NCBI GenBank assembly: GCA_039881145.1
Contig: JAYKKI010000127.1
Location: 620,001-684,000, forward strand
Reading direction: 5' to 3'
Origin: Druceiella hillmani
Taxonomy: Eukaryota; Arthropoda; Insecta; Lepidoptera; Hepialidae
DNA: 64,000 bases
The stretch's first letter is position 1; each line of letters begins with the position of its first letter. The position numbers and the translations under genes are program-made. Below are positions 47,231-59,162 of this stretch, piece after piece. Below the pieces are notes generated by a model, which was not told the DNA's origin, did no database searches, and saw nothing but the letters and a program-made list of their open reading frames with translations.

Positions 47231-48171
47231 GAATATTACCTCAATTCCAAGAAGATTATTTGAGTGACGCGGACGCTACTGCCGATGAGCCAACCACATT
47301 ATGGATCTCGTTAACAGCCTCCATTTTCTTCTCTTGCATAAATGATCTAAAATATTTAAATTAATTAACTTGCTTCAGTTGAGTTCATTAATGGTAAACG
47401 TAGCTGTGATATTTTTGGAGATATAATCTTTGACTTACATGCTTCAATATTTTTTAATAATATAGGGGTAAAAAATAAAACTATACTACATAATTTTTTT
47501 CAAAAATTATAATATTAATTTCCGTTATCAAAAATTAATAAACAATGTAAAAATTTTAACCCCTCTTATCTTAATCCATTTAATAATGAATAACTAATTA
47601 CTGTCATTTTAAATTCCCAACTGTAGAGAAACTCGAGAGCAGTACTAATCAACATAAAATCGTATTTATCATTTCTAGGTCATGTAAACGCTTCCTAGTC
47701 GGAAAAGTCTCAAGAGAGGCTTTTTTCCTTTATATCTTTAATTTCACAGCATTCCCACCAAAATATCTCACAAAGTGTCGTAACGATCTCTCATTCAATT
47801 TCGATTTCCAAGTTCTCTTTAACAATAGAGATCGAAACCAGCAACGTTACGTTCAAATCATATAAATGACAATCATTTATTCTCCATAGGTAGAAATGAT
47901 GCGAAATATTACTATCACTTTACGACATAATAAATTCATAAAATCAGTGTGTATATATATCACACACGAACCATTCAATAAATTCGTATTATATGTAACA
48001 ATAAAAGCGAGTGCTGGATTTAAATAGAAGCAATCCGAAAACGATGTTAACGAACTGATTATTGTATCATCGGCTACCTTACAGCGACGCTTTCATATGT
48101 CTATATATTTGCACTTGAATTGTTGTAGGGAATCTTTGCTGATTTTATATATGTAAAATTTTGGGGGTATT
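47231..48171. other. AT-rich DNA with a short GC-richer segment
   Basis: 47250-47340 is GC-richer. On the minus strand, after an acceptor-like aaatattttag, it reads MQEKKMEAVNEIHNVVGSSA and a few more residues to a stop, but a donor-like gag|gtaata follows the stop and every frame is closed before it. This could be a relic or part of the adjacent retroelement. Nothing else seen. Confidence 0.3.
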
Positions 48172-48300
48172 GATGGATGTCACCCCATAACTCCATAATT
48201 TCTAAACGGATCTATAATAAACATGGGACGCAAAGAGATTATAGCCTGAGATCATACACAGACTACTTTGTATCTCATTATCCAAAAAAGATTCAGCATC
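48172..48300 (+). repeat. Interspersed repeat, second insect-wide type, copy 1
   Basis: The series atggatgtcaccccataact, ctaaacggatctataataaa, agattatagcctgagatcat, acacagactactttgtatct follows a repeat I recall from many insects (ACTCCATAACTC..AAC GGAT..GATGAAA..TTATAGCCTG.AATCACACATAGGCTACTTTTTATCCC). Diverged but colinear. A possible second copy is at 53718-53785. Confidence 0.55.
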
Positions 48301-48721
48301 CATTTTTATGACGTTTTTTAAATTTCTTCTTGGTTACGCAGTGTAGCATCTAAATTTGATTTTAGCAGTATTGATATTTACCGTATGACAGATTGAAGTA
48401 TCACACCATATCATACATGCCAAATTCCAAAACCTAACCGTTAGACAGTGTAACCAATTTTCTCCAATTTATAAATTTATTACGATGGGAGTAGTGAATG
48501 CGAATAGAGTTTAAAAAATTTGGTACAGGGATAAATGAAATCGAAATTTGATTGACATACGCTACATTACTGTAGTCCACGCAAAAGAAGTTATAATTTA
48601 TTTTCATTTTTAATTATCCTTGGCAAAACGCACTTACGACTTTATTTCGTTGTTTGCAATAATGTTTATCTAATTGATAAAAGTTCTTTCACGTTTTTTT
48701 CTGTAAATGTATACAAGGAGA

Positions 48722-48723
<2 letters not shown>
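48301..48723. other. AT-rich DNA
   Basis: 48415-48490 (atgccaaattccaaaaccta) may be a further diverged copy of the 9888-type repeat, but the match is short. Confidence 0.4.

Positions 48724-48780
<57 letters not shown>
48724..48780. repeat. (TA)n microsatellite
   Basis: Uninterrupted TA run. The 76-codon frame over it is its translation. Confidence 0.97.
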
Positions 48781-48786
<6 letters not shown>

Positions 48787-49798
48787 GAAGATATAATAAT
48801 GTAGAACTGCATATATTTAAAATTCTTGTTTAATTTATTATAGTCCACATTAAGAAAATTGAACGTCACAAAGAACATGTAATAACCCCTTTTCAATTAA
48901 GGTAATAGTTGTCGATCGGAACAAATAAATATATTAGAATCTCTGGACGTTTGCAAAGAAGGTCGCGGGAAAAATTATTAAACATTAGTTTGGTATGATT
49001 AGACTCTAATTGTAAGAAAAAAAAGATCGTCCAATAAGCGCAAAACTCACGCTTTGAAGGTTTTTTACCGTTTTGTCATATTTATTTAAAGCTAATTAAG
49101 TAGGTATATTACAAAATATATTAATTATAAATTCATGATTTTTAGGTCTTTTCATTTATTTGTACTATAAGACCTTCCTACGTGCAAAATGTTATATTAG
49201 GTGAAAGTACACTTAGCAGTTTTATGAGTGAATCAATATCAAAGTATGTGCTATCTGAAAAGCAATACAAATCAATACCTCTAGCTGTTCTTGTGAAAAA
49301 GTGTGTTGTAGACAGATAGATAGATAACAAATTGATCCTAAGATGGTTTCGTTTCTTTATTTTGAGTTCTCCTTCCTTTTGAATCATTCCCTCACTTTCA
49401 AGAAGTTCCCACGAAATGGTTCCAAAGTATCCCAGAAACCTTCGACAAATAGTGAACCTTTTTTCTATTACAAATCACAATCAAAGCTTTCAGAATCAAG
49501 AAGTTGATCCTCTAATCGACAAGTGAGATATTGATGTTCTTCTATTCCTAAAAATCTTACGCGGTGAGGCTGTATGTTGATTTCAACCCGTTTGATTTTT
49601 GTTTCGGTACAGAATGGTATTCGGAGAAAGCATATATTTATTTCTTAAATATTGAACAAAGAAGTTGGAAAGCTTTTTTGGTCAGTATTTTCAGTAGGAC
49701 AAGTTATATTTTTATAGACAATGTTTTGTGTTATAGTATAGAAAGTGAAGCTATTCTGTACTATAATACAAGATCAAATGACACTGCGTTATTTAAAT
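48781..49798. other. AT-rich DNA
   Basis: Nothing recognised; the plus-strand frame from 49564 is open mainly because it runs into the microsatellite at its 3' end. Confidence 0.5.
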
Positions 49799-49839
49799 AC
49801 ACACACACACCCACACACACACACACATATGTATGTATG

Positions 49840-49924
<85 letters not shown>
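49799..49924. repeat. Compound microsatellite (CA)n-(TA)n
   Basis: CA run to about 49827, a gtat phrase, then TA with two interruptions to 49924. Confidence 0.97.
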
Positions 49925-49928
<4 letters not shown>

Positions 49929-50164
49929 GTACATATTTCTTTTTTAATATGTTATAGAATAATTTCCACTTTTGCGTTTACTAAATAGACTAAAATTGAA
50001 CATATATTATATTATAGTAAAAAAAGACCGGACGTATACGTCTGGCATTTTCAATAGCACCATACATCTAGGTAGTCTCAATATCTTCATAGTTACGGCG
50101 CAATTATACACGGTGACCCAATTTATATAATCAGATTCCATCTTCAGTAATTATAAATAAAATT

Positions 50165-50661
50165 GATGGTGATATCACTCATAAAAATATAATAGACTAG
50201 CACAAACAAAAACTAAAAACTACTCATGGGATAGAAGAATGTCCCTTAAGATCTAAATACAAATATAAAAAAGAGTTGTAAAACCTGTAGTCTGTACTAC
50301 TCGAAATGTTAGGCAACCAAAAAACTCCTCAAAAATTTGAAGAAAAGAGAAATGCGCATATTATACTTCACTAGATAAAATAAGAAATTAATACTTAAGA
50401 TGAAACCTTAAATTCAAACCGATAATAGACAAGATAAAGAAAAACATCACATATTCTATGCACATATCCAGAGATACTAGGATGATCACATGGTGAAACT
50501 TGCCCTAAACTTACCAAAGACGAAACGTGGATATGGAAAGCCATTCTCCATTCAGAAAACGACGAGCAAAAACCGATTTGAAAGAAGCCCGACTTGACGC
50601 CAATACAGTAAAAAACCGTGCTCAGTGGAAGCAAATGACAGAGAAGGGCAACGCGAAGTAA
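50165..50661 (+). pseudogene. C-terminal third of a non-LTR reverse transcriptase (RTE-like)
   Basis: Colinear pieces match the tail of endonuclease-reverse transcriptases: DGDISHKNIID (50165 on), LEMLGNQKTPQKFEEKRNAH, then AHIQRY with DDHMVKLALNLPKTKRGYGK (from about 50466), and after a frame change DLKEARLDANTVKNRAQWKQ to the stop at 50659-50661. Family pattern: 'DGDi..Ri..aW', 'R..EmrmLRwM.G', 'RLrWyGHv.Rr..d.mv..al.l...krgRGRP', 'D.k...L....a.nRa.W'. Several stops and at least two frame changes. Orientation is opposite to the larger element that begins 200 bp downstream, so they are separate insertions. Confidence 0.75.
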
Positions 50662-50868
50662 ATGTGCATAGTAATGACATATTATTTTTTTATTTTGAAT
50701 AATTTCATAACAATTAGACCAAATAGCTAAATGATTTTTTTTCCATTACATATACAACTAAAAAAATTATGTAAATAACCTGGAAAGAAATTTAGTCGCA
50801 ATAAAAATATGATGAAAATAAACCTGACAAATAGATTTTATCAAGACGAAAATGAAAATATAGAAATT

Positions 50869-50888
50869 ATTTTTATTTATTTATTTAT
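50869..50888 (-). other. 3' tail of the non-LTR element, (TAAA)n
   Basis: On the minus strand ggtgataaataaataaataa closes the element. Short A-rich tandem tails mark target-primed insertion ends in Jockey/CR1-type elements. Confidence 0.6.
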
Positions 50889-53256
50889 CACCTAGAGAGA
50901 AAAAACAGATACAAGTCATAGTGAAATACAAAATAGGAGTGTTTTGACAATAAGGTTAACTTATATCCTAACATTCCCACATGAAAGTAATATTCTACTT
51001 ATATATATCCTCAGTCTTTTCTAGATATTTCCATGATACATTAAACATTCAGAAATTTTATAAAATATCAAATTAAATTTTAATAAAGTAATATTGTTAA
51101 AAATCAAGCAATATCTATTGAAATTATTGTAATCAGCCTTTCGTTTAAAGTTCATTGTAACAGTTATCAATAATAGAATTAATAGTAATCACTATCCCAC
51201 TTATAATAATATCGATTAAACAAAAAGAAAAAAAAAACAGAATATCACGTCGATTTGAATAAATGAAAATGTAGTGACAATGCTTTCAAAGGACTAATGG
51301 TTGTATAGTATCCGTTTAACTGACTGTTTGTATTGAAGTACTGAGCTGGCAAATATATCTAGAGAATGAAATTTTCCGTTGCAATCATCACAAAGCCTGT
51401 GTAGTGGTACACGAGCACCAGCATTAGTGCGAGCGGTAGGTAGATGGAACAGTGCGATGCTACGGGTCGCTCTCCCTGGCACACGTAACTGCAACTGATT
51501 CACTATATCGGCGCAATTATAACGACTATGGCAAATATTATAAAGTACAATTGCTCTGAGTTCGATACGCCTTTTGTGGAGACTACGGTATTTAAATGTG
51601 TACAATGCATTATAATAGTCTATTTTGGGTGTATTCTTATATATTGACAAAGCTTAGCAAAGCATAAGCTCGCGATGTGATCTGCTTTACGTGAACGTCA
51701 AAATGTAACTTTTGATCAAACATTACACGATCACGTATGCAATTAACAGATTCCAAAGAATGACCACCTATGTCATAGGTATGAAAATAGATTGTCTTAT
51801 TTTTAGAAAAGGTGGTCGATTTACACTTACTGTGTGTTAATTGTATCTTGTTTATTCTGCAATACGCATCTAGTCTTTTAAGATCTTCTTGTAACTTCGA
51901 ATGATCAGAAGAATCTCCTATTTTGGAAAAAATATTTAGGTTGTCAGCATATAACAGGAACTTGCTGTGTTTAAAACAATTGCTGATCTTATTTATAAAC
52001 ATGATAAACAAAAAGGGACCCAATATGGAACCTTGAGGTACCCCTGAAGGCACGGGAACATGAGGTGATATAAAACCGTTAATTTTTACTGCTTGTTGCC
52101 TGTTGCTGAGATAGGAGAAGAACCAATGAAGTAAATTGCCCTTCATACCGTTAAAAGAGAGTTTTCTTCAGTAAGATGAGATGATCAACCTTGTCGAAAG
52201 CTTTTTTTTAAATCTGTGTATATGGAATCAACCTGTGTCCTGCAATCCATATATTTAAAGAGATATTGCGTGTACAATAACAGGTTGGTTAATGTCGACC
52301 GGTTCCGTACGAATCCATGCTGCTCCTCAATAATATGCCGATGCAATGTCGGATAAATCCTATTGTGAACCACTTTTTCAAATACCTTAGACACTGCTGA
52401 CAAAATGGATATAGGCCGATAATTTTCAACAGATTGTTTACTACCAGATTTATATACTGGTATTATATGTGCATCTTTCCAGCACCCGGGAAACGTACCT
52501 TGCGCGATACACATGTTAAATATTATAGTGAGTGGAGCAGAAATCGTATCGTGTGTGTATTTAAGAAATATAGGTTCAATGTTGTCTGGACCTGCTCCCT
52601 TATTGGGATTGATTTTCTTGAGGGTATTAGTTATTTCATCTCTTTGGAAGCGGATGGCGGTGACATTAATATCCATCTGAAGTGCTAAATTGTTTTGAGG
52701 AGTTAGGTTTTGTTCGAAGGATTCACAAATATTATTTGGATCTAGAGGTGAGTTCCGTTCAAAGGCAGATTTGAAGAACTTAGAAAACATTTGGCATATC
52801 ATTTGAATTTCATCCGATTCATAACCTTCGAAATTCATCGACGATAGGTATCCTTCTGACTTATTTAGTGATGACACGTATGATATAAAATCTATCCACA
52901 ACGCAAGTAGCTGAAAGCTGTTGGAACTCCTTTTCCCAGTTTATGGATTCTAGCGCTTTATTGATTACAGTATAGTCGCACTTGCGGAAATTGTATTTTG
53001 AGTTGTCAGCCTTTTTCATCGCGACCTCTGGACAGCAATCAATTGTGAGGAGGAAAGTAGGATGATGGCGGTCCTCACGAAGTAATGGTTCCGCAGAAGA
53101 GAGTTTACATTTACAATTACTCGGTGCAAGATCGAGAGTCCTGTTATTACAATTTTTAAGGTAATTAAGCTGTTGCAATTTCATGAACGAGGTGACGCCA
53201 GTAACAAGGGCAACTAAGGGGTCAGAGCTGTCATTTATGATGCCATAGGGACAATT
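50869..53256 (-). pseudogene. 5'-truncated non-LTR retrotransposon (Jockey/CR1-like ORF2 remnant)
   Basis: Four overlapping minus-strand frames make one protein. First, 53256-52861: the end of the endonuclease (LNYLKNCNNRTLDL; EDRHHP at the SDH position) and the linker. Second, 52901-52185: fingers and palm start (PVYKSGSKQSVENYRPISIL, EEQHGFVRNRST, TDLKKSF). Third, 52146-51637: SGVPQGSILGPFLF, then YADN in place of the catalytic YADD. Fourth, 51650-51294: C-terminal domain with RRIEL and VPGRATR. The change from frame two to three is a single extra A in an A8 run (plus strand 52202-52209); without it the sequence after TDLKK would read AFDKVDH. The other two joins lack about 60 residues each relative to the family. 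A 3' untranslated stretch of about 400 bp ends in a (TAAA)n tail at 50869-50888. Base composition is less AT-rich than the surroundings. It cannot make an active enzyme. Confidence 0.93.
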
Positions 53257-53717
53257 TTAGATTATTTTCCTGTGTAACCAAAACTTATCGTTGTGGTATT
53301 TTAATCATCTTGAATTATTGACAACAGCAAAAACTAGCTGCAAAATCAAAAACACGAACAATCACAATCAATCCCAGTGGACAAATTGACTGAATAGTAA
53401 GCGACAAAGAGTTACAATGGATTTGTGATTAAAGAATATTATAGAAGGCTGCTCTCAACTTTTGACCGTAAAATATCATAATCATAATTTAAGTTTCTTT
53501 ATAAAATTTTTTTTTTTATGTACGTCGTTAAGGCTTTTTGTTAGCAGACTGGCCTAAATTATGAGGCTAAACATATAGTATCATAAAGAAATATTTTTTT
53601 TAGAAAGACAGACATCAAAGATTGTAATAAAATTTCAATACAATATCGTGGAAACCGTTCTCTGATTATACTGGAATTTATTGCAATATTCCACTAATGT
53701 TATAAATTTTTCAAAAG
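53257..53717. other. AT-rich DNA upstream of the truncated element
   Basis: On the minus strand the reading frame of the element ends at a stop at 53257-53259 and no further endonuclease sequence is visible. This is consistent with 5' truncation during insertion or decay. Confidence 0.5.
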
Positions 53718-53785
53718 TTTGGATATTTAGTCACCCATAAGCGATGAAACTGAATATGGTAAAAGTTGGTACAGACATATTTGTG
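53718..53785 (+). repeat. Possible second copy of the 48172-type repeat
   Basis: agtttggatatttagtcacc, gaaactgaatatggtaaaag, ttggtacagacatatttg follow the front part of that family as I recall it (GTTTGGATGTTTGTTACTC ... GGATGAAACTTGGTACAGACATA). Confidence 0.35.
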
Positions 53786-53983
53786 ATTAAAATTAATATA
53801 CTTCTTAATACGAGAAATTACATTACGTTTGTAAGACGAAAGTTGGTGTTTTCAATCAACGATTATCTATCAAATTTTGCATAAAATTTATCATCTCAAG
53901 AAAACATTTAGAATATATAATATTATAGCATATAGAGGATTACAATAATATGAAATGAGAGACGAAAAATGAGTTCACTTAAT

Positions 53984-54235
53984 TTACTTATTGTTTGTAA
54001 GGCTAAAGGAATTCTGGAGACCTTTTACTGCTGCGGAAAGCATATCAGTCTGTAAAACTTTTTCTTTGAAAATATCAAAGCGGACTCGGTCAAAAACCTT
54101 CTTAAAATCATAATAAGCCACATCTATCTACCGTTCACTATACTTTTTGTCTTGAATAAATACCTTTTAATTAATTGAGTATTTCATATTTTCCCCCCTC
54201 GAATGATCACGAAATTGTACATTGATTTGGGGATC
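53984..54235 (-). pseudogene. Reverse-transcriptase motif A fragment (non-LTR)
   Basis: The minus strand reads FIQDKKYSER, a stop, IDVAYYDFKKVFDRVRFDIF, KEKVLQTDM to a stop at 53984-53986. YYDFKKVFDRV is the catalytic motif A of non-LTR reverse transcriptases (F.DfkKAFD.V), with the first catalytic Asp intact. Upstream, SRGENMKYSIN may be what remains of the 'GFR.G.St.d.i' block. Nothing of motif C follows, so this is a small isolated piece, unrelated in register to the element ending at 53256. Confidence 0.6.
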
Positions 54236-55317
54236 GAATTATTCATAGGTTGGTGAGTATGTATTACTTAGCTAAATATAAATTTGTACATACCTATTCA
54301 CAGAAAAGCCAGAAGATCTCAATATTTGTTTCAATTATATAATTTTTTGCCTAATATTACCATAAGTTTCTCATAAAGCTAGTTAGTTTGAGCTTGGTAG
54401 TCAAACATTCAATAATAACAAAGTTTACTTTATAAATAGCGCAAATGATATTAATAACATATATAATAATATTATAAAATAAACTTTTGAGTACTTGTCT
54501 TCTTTTTCAATTTTGGTAGAAAGTTAACGGAATAAAATGGTCTTCAAATTCTAATAATAACTAAGTATCATACTTGTGTTATCATTTTGGACTACTTTTA
54601 GAGAAAATGAGAATAAGCTTTCAGTAAAATAAAAAAAAACTCTGTTTCATTTTACTTACAAGTATTAAATATTAAAAGTTTTGCCAATTGGACTAAGTAT
54701 ATGAATCCGAAATAAAATGTATTAGGTACGGACGACATGTTTATTTTAAAAATTTTTCATTCGCCCACATGAGCTCCGACCCGATGCCTACGGACCCTAA
54801 AATAATATCGAATAATTTTGAAATAGAAATTGAAATAATACCTTTTTTAAAAATACGTTTGTTTGAGAAGATTTCAATAAATTTAGTTTAGGAATAATTA
54901 TCACAACGATGTGTAATTTTTACTTACACTTCTTGAGTAATTAATTCCGACATCGTCGTAGTCCTTTTACTTTTAACATGTGTGCTAAACCAATTACCGT
55001 TTTAAAAGTAGTTAAACAGTTTTAACAATATTCTGTTACTAATTAGGGCCCCACCTTAAAAAGCGAATAAAAAATATGCATTCAAATAATATTGACATTT
55101 ATTATATATTTTTGTTAGATGCCCTTTTCAATTACTTAACACTGAATTTAATTTAGAAATTTATATCACTGAATTTTTTATTTCTATTTAGTGTCCTGAT
55201 CGTCTCTAATCTCTCTAAAGTAAACTAGTAAAGGTATAGCCCAATCGATGAAGGAAATACCGAAAAGGAAAATAACTTAAGATAAATGTTTTTCAAATAC
55301 AGCGTGATTATCTTTTA
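54236..55317. other. AT-rich DNA
   Basis: Nothing recognised. A short less AT-rich phrase lies at 54765-54800 (cacatgagctccgacccgat). Confidence 0.55.
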
Positions 55318-55850
55318 ACTCGACTGCGGCAGAGGAAGTGTTACAAGCTTCAGAGGCTATGTATGTACGCATGAGAGTAACTTTGTTTCCTCGCCTAGAC
55401 TACACTACTAAAGTGATTCCACGAAATAAAGTATCCTTAAATTTGTTTTGATGCAAAAAGTGTTTTAAGCTTTATAACGTTTGGAATCCTGCGGACTTCG
55501 TGTGTATATACATATATCAGTAAGTTTGTTCCCTCGTACAGATTAAACTATTAGTTATTTCAACAAAAAATATATTCTTAATATCGTATTGATGATTCAG
55601 GTAGTGTTCTATGACATATAACTTTGAATTTCACAATTATGTATGGTTTTATGTATGCATGTAAATAAGTCTGTCCCCTAGATCGACTAAATTACTAAAG
55701 TGATTTCAAGAAGTGAGCTGTCTTTAGATTTATTATGATCCAGAGAGTATCCCAGGATATATAAATTTATGAGTCTCACAGACTACACATGTATGTATCC
55801 GTGTACTATACATGTATGTATACATGTATGTAGTTATATTTCTCTATAGC
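55318..55850. repeat. Old tandem array, 3-4 diverged units of about 140-150 bp
   Basis: The same word order recurs three times: a (t)tcaca/ttcagaggct start, a gtatgta stretch, aagtytgttccctcg or similar, (a)gactacactactaaagtga, a ttagatttrttatgat word, and cagagagtgtt/tatcc near the end. Matching anchors are ctacactactaaagtgattc (about 55402), taaactattagttatttcaa (about 55545) and taaattactaaagtgatttc (about 55690). A fourth, partial unit starts near 55765. Divergence is high. Confidence 0.6.
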
Positions 55851-58459
55851 TGGGTTTTTGTTTTTCCTTCCGATTGCTCCATCTAAACGCTACAAAAGTG
55901 ACAAACCTAATAAAATAAGAAATTTCTCCCCACAGCATCCCACCTGCCTTTTCCATCAATATTTATTCCCAAATGATGACACAGGATGTTCAACAAGTTT
56001 TGAAATAATGTGTCGATGGAGCTCTTGGTGAAGGGAAAATGGGAGAAACGTTTGAAAGTCCCGTTTTTTATTCAGTACACATATCACTGTATGAGGATTT
56101 TACCCGAAAAACATTTTGGTATGTCTGTGTAATTATGGATGGAAACTTATCCACGATATCTAAGTCATACTGGTACCGGACAGATTAATTTGAACAAAAT
56201 CTAAAAAATTTAACGTTGTATCTTCAGTGTACGGAAGATAATTGGTAATAATTTATAGGTTAATTGAAATTTTTGTTTTACATTTCCATTCTCATTAAAA
56301 TCTTTTGGAGCAAGCACACAAATTTAATTTTATATCGTTGAAAATTAATTGTTTATAATTGTATTCTTCTTTGTAGTCCATCCTTCATGATAAGTATTAT
56401 ATCTGAAAGCAGGCCTTTCAGTATTTTATGAATTGCTTCCTTCCAATTTTTCCTTCTGTCTGTCTTATTGCTCTGGTTGCTGTGAGCCCTGGTAATATCT
56501 TGGCTTAACATGACTAGCGATTAGGTTTTTGCTCTTATGAACGCTACTTCTCGATCTTGCCAACCATTCAAATTCTAGAGTCTCTAACAATTCCAGGGTC
56601 TCTGCATGTTATACAACTGAAACGATGAACAACTTTTTGATAACTACTTCTCAATAATTCTGTTTCAATTTTCAGGTGGTCAATAATAGATTTATTTTTT
56701 CTCCCGTCTGTATTGCTGTATCCCAGAAACGTATTTGCGTAGCCACTATATTTTATAAAGAAGCAAATTATCAAAGCTGTGGCGCTATGAAAGAAGATGG
56801 AGAGAACGAATATATGGACTAGTTTTTTTTATGGTGTTGGAGATGTTCCCGTCGCTATTTCGAAATTGAAAGAAGATATTTTAAATACTCATACAACTAT
56901 CTCAAAGAAAATACACTGAGGTCGCAACATTCACAATAGGAATATGTATATATTTGTATCATGAGTTACTGGTCTCGTTCAAATACTATATTTGGAACCT
57001 TGTGTTTTTCATAATTCTTTAGTTTCTTCAAATATATTTAATTTTAACGTAAAAGAAGTTCCGTTTTTTTAACTTGGAATAGTTTCCAAAGACTTGTCAT
57101 GCAATTTTATATTACTAAAGAGTATTAAAATATAGCCAAATTTTAGAGCACAACTTAGAAAATTAGTAAAAGCATATCACCATCGATTGAAGTTAAACTT
57201 CGGAAATAAAAGCTGCAATTATAGTACATAAAATTGATTTTCGGTAGACGATTTGTTCTTTACTTATTTGTAATAGCTTTGAAGTTTTTCGCACATCGAA
57301 AAGCACTTTTTTCATAATTAATCTTGTAAAATTGAATTTTAACATGAGAAATGTCTAGGTAGTTTGAACGTACAGAGAATCAAGGATGGCGTGGAAAGAA
57401 TAAACTGTCCCTATTAGTAGGTAGTTGTTGGTTGATATTTTGCCGTAATGAGTTATTATATATTTATTTTTACGCAAAGGGACAATTTTCGTACTTTATA
57501 AACTAGTGTTAATACTACTTCATGATAAATGTTTCAAGTTAATTTAATATTTATGGCACAGATACGAATATTGAAAATTTTACGGGAATTAGTTGGGTAA
57601 TTGAGGCTTGAAATAGACCAAGAAAACTCATTTACCTATTTATAATAATTATTATGAATTCTCTCCCCCCCCCCTCATTTTGTTTTCACGTATGGCACGT
57701 ATTTTTATTTGAAATTAAATTTCGAAGACTCACTGGTTTCCGTGCCTCAAAATAAATAAAATTACTTGTAGGTGTTATTGTTCTATCTACATAAGACTAA
57801 ATCGAATTTAAACTTATTGATTACTATTATAAATTATAAATTTCTTTTTGCAATGTATACTCGTATTACGTTGACCACATTTGCACGTATCTATTTATTC
57901 TCTTAATAGCCTATAATGACACAACATTAAGTGCCGTGATGTAGCAAATCATAACAAATATGAAATTATTTTTTAAGAATTACAACTTAATATTTTTTCT
58001 TGAAATTCACGAGAAACTTCCCTTATCTTCCGAACTAAATGTTGCGCAGTATGAAGACAGCTTCTTAAAATTGTTTTATATAACGTTCCAGAATATATTC
58101 CTTACAGGCAGTAACAAAACTAATTAAAAATTATCTTTTCTTAATTTTTTCTGTGTAGGATTGCTTCCAAATCTATTGTAACTATTGATTTCTGTAAGAA
58201 TTTCATTACACATACTTGCTTAGTTAATGTATCCAATCTAAGATATCTACACAATGATCAACATGAGAAGAGATTATGACACAGTAATATATAAAAGAAA
58301 TAAATAACGTAAGGCAGCTTTGTCGCACCTGGTTATGTTCTTTTTGCCTATTCTCTGGTTATATTGTTTTCGCCTGTTCTGCCTGTTCTGTTGTTTTGCA
58401 TTTAAATACAAGGAATCATTTCTAATTGATTGGTATATCGTACGAGAAATTACGTTAGC
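55851..58459. other. AT-rich DNA, a few less AT-rich patches
   Basis: 56380-56800 is less AT-rich; minus-strand frames (for example 56568-56774, 68 codons, and another reading DRRKNWKEAIHKILKG) do not match a family I can name and may be a relic. There is a run of ten C at 57665-57674. 58320-58400 is T/G-rich with a cctgttctg duplication. Confidence 0.4.
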
Positions 58460-58504
58460 CAATTCAGTCTAGTTCACGTACTCCACGTGGACTAGATTGA
58501 ATTG
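58460..58504 (+). repeat. 20-bp stem-loop, complete with G-U pairs
   Basis: Arms 58460-58479 (caattcagtctagttcacgt) and 58485-58504 pair fully if two G-U wobbles are allowed; the loop is 5 bases. Both exceptions are wobble-compatible in RNA read from the plus strand. Confidence 0.75.
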
Positions 58505-59162
58505 AGATAATCTAATAAAAAGCGTTTACGGTGTTATTATGCCCCGCCCCTTTTCACCATGTGATACTTTTTAAAGTAACCTCTCATTAATGATGCAGTA
58601 CTTTGCCGTGAACACATTTGTGGTTTTCGTACTTGAACTGAGTGAACTTTTAATTAGTAAAATCAAATACAGAACTAAAATGTATAAATTTATTACCTTC
58701 CTCTGTAATCCTATTTAAATGAATTTGAATAGGCAGAAGTCAATTGGAGACTTCCATTTTATTTTATCTATCGATCGGTCTATGAAAAGACATTATACGA
58801 AAGGATTAACAAAATGTTATTACGATTAATGGAAATACCCAAAAGATTGATAAAGTGAAGGCCTTGATAAATTTTAAAGTGCAATTGTGTTTACAATAAG
58901 ATGGTTTTTAGATTATTGTATTTACAATAAAATATTACATATTTAAGACGGATCAACCATTAAAGTGTAATAATTTTTCAGTGGACATTAAGTGAATAAA
59001 ATTTATTGAAATATTTTTCTGCGCAATATTTTACAAACTATTTAAGTTGCGTGATACGTGCTTTCCGCATAACTACAACAGGAGTGAGTACATTATTGTT
59101 TAATTTATTATGTTTTTAATAGACACGTTTTAGGTCTTTTAACAAATAATTAAATTCAACAC
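58505..59162. other. AT-rich DNA
   Basis: Nothing recognised. Confidence 0.55.

Noticed and set aside
48666..48896. 76-codon minus-strand frame
   Set aside because: Open only because of (TA)n.
49564..49947. 127-codon plus-strand frame
   Set aside because: The last 45 residues are CA/TA repeat translation and no domain is seen before them.
56568..56774. 68-codon minus-strand frame and the neighbouring frame with DRRKNWKEAIHKILKG
   Set aside because: A retroelement origin was suspected, but the residues could not be aligned to any reverse-transcriptase or endonuclease block.
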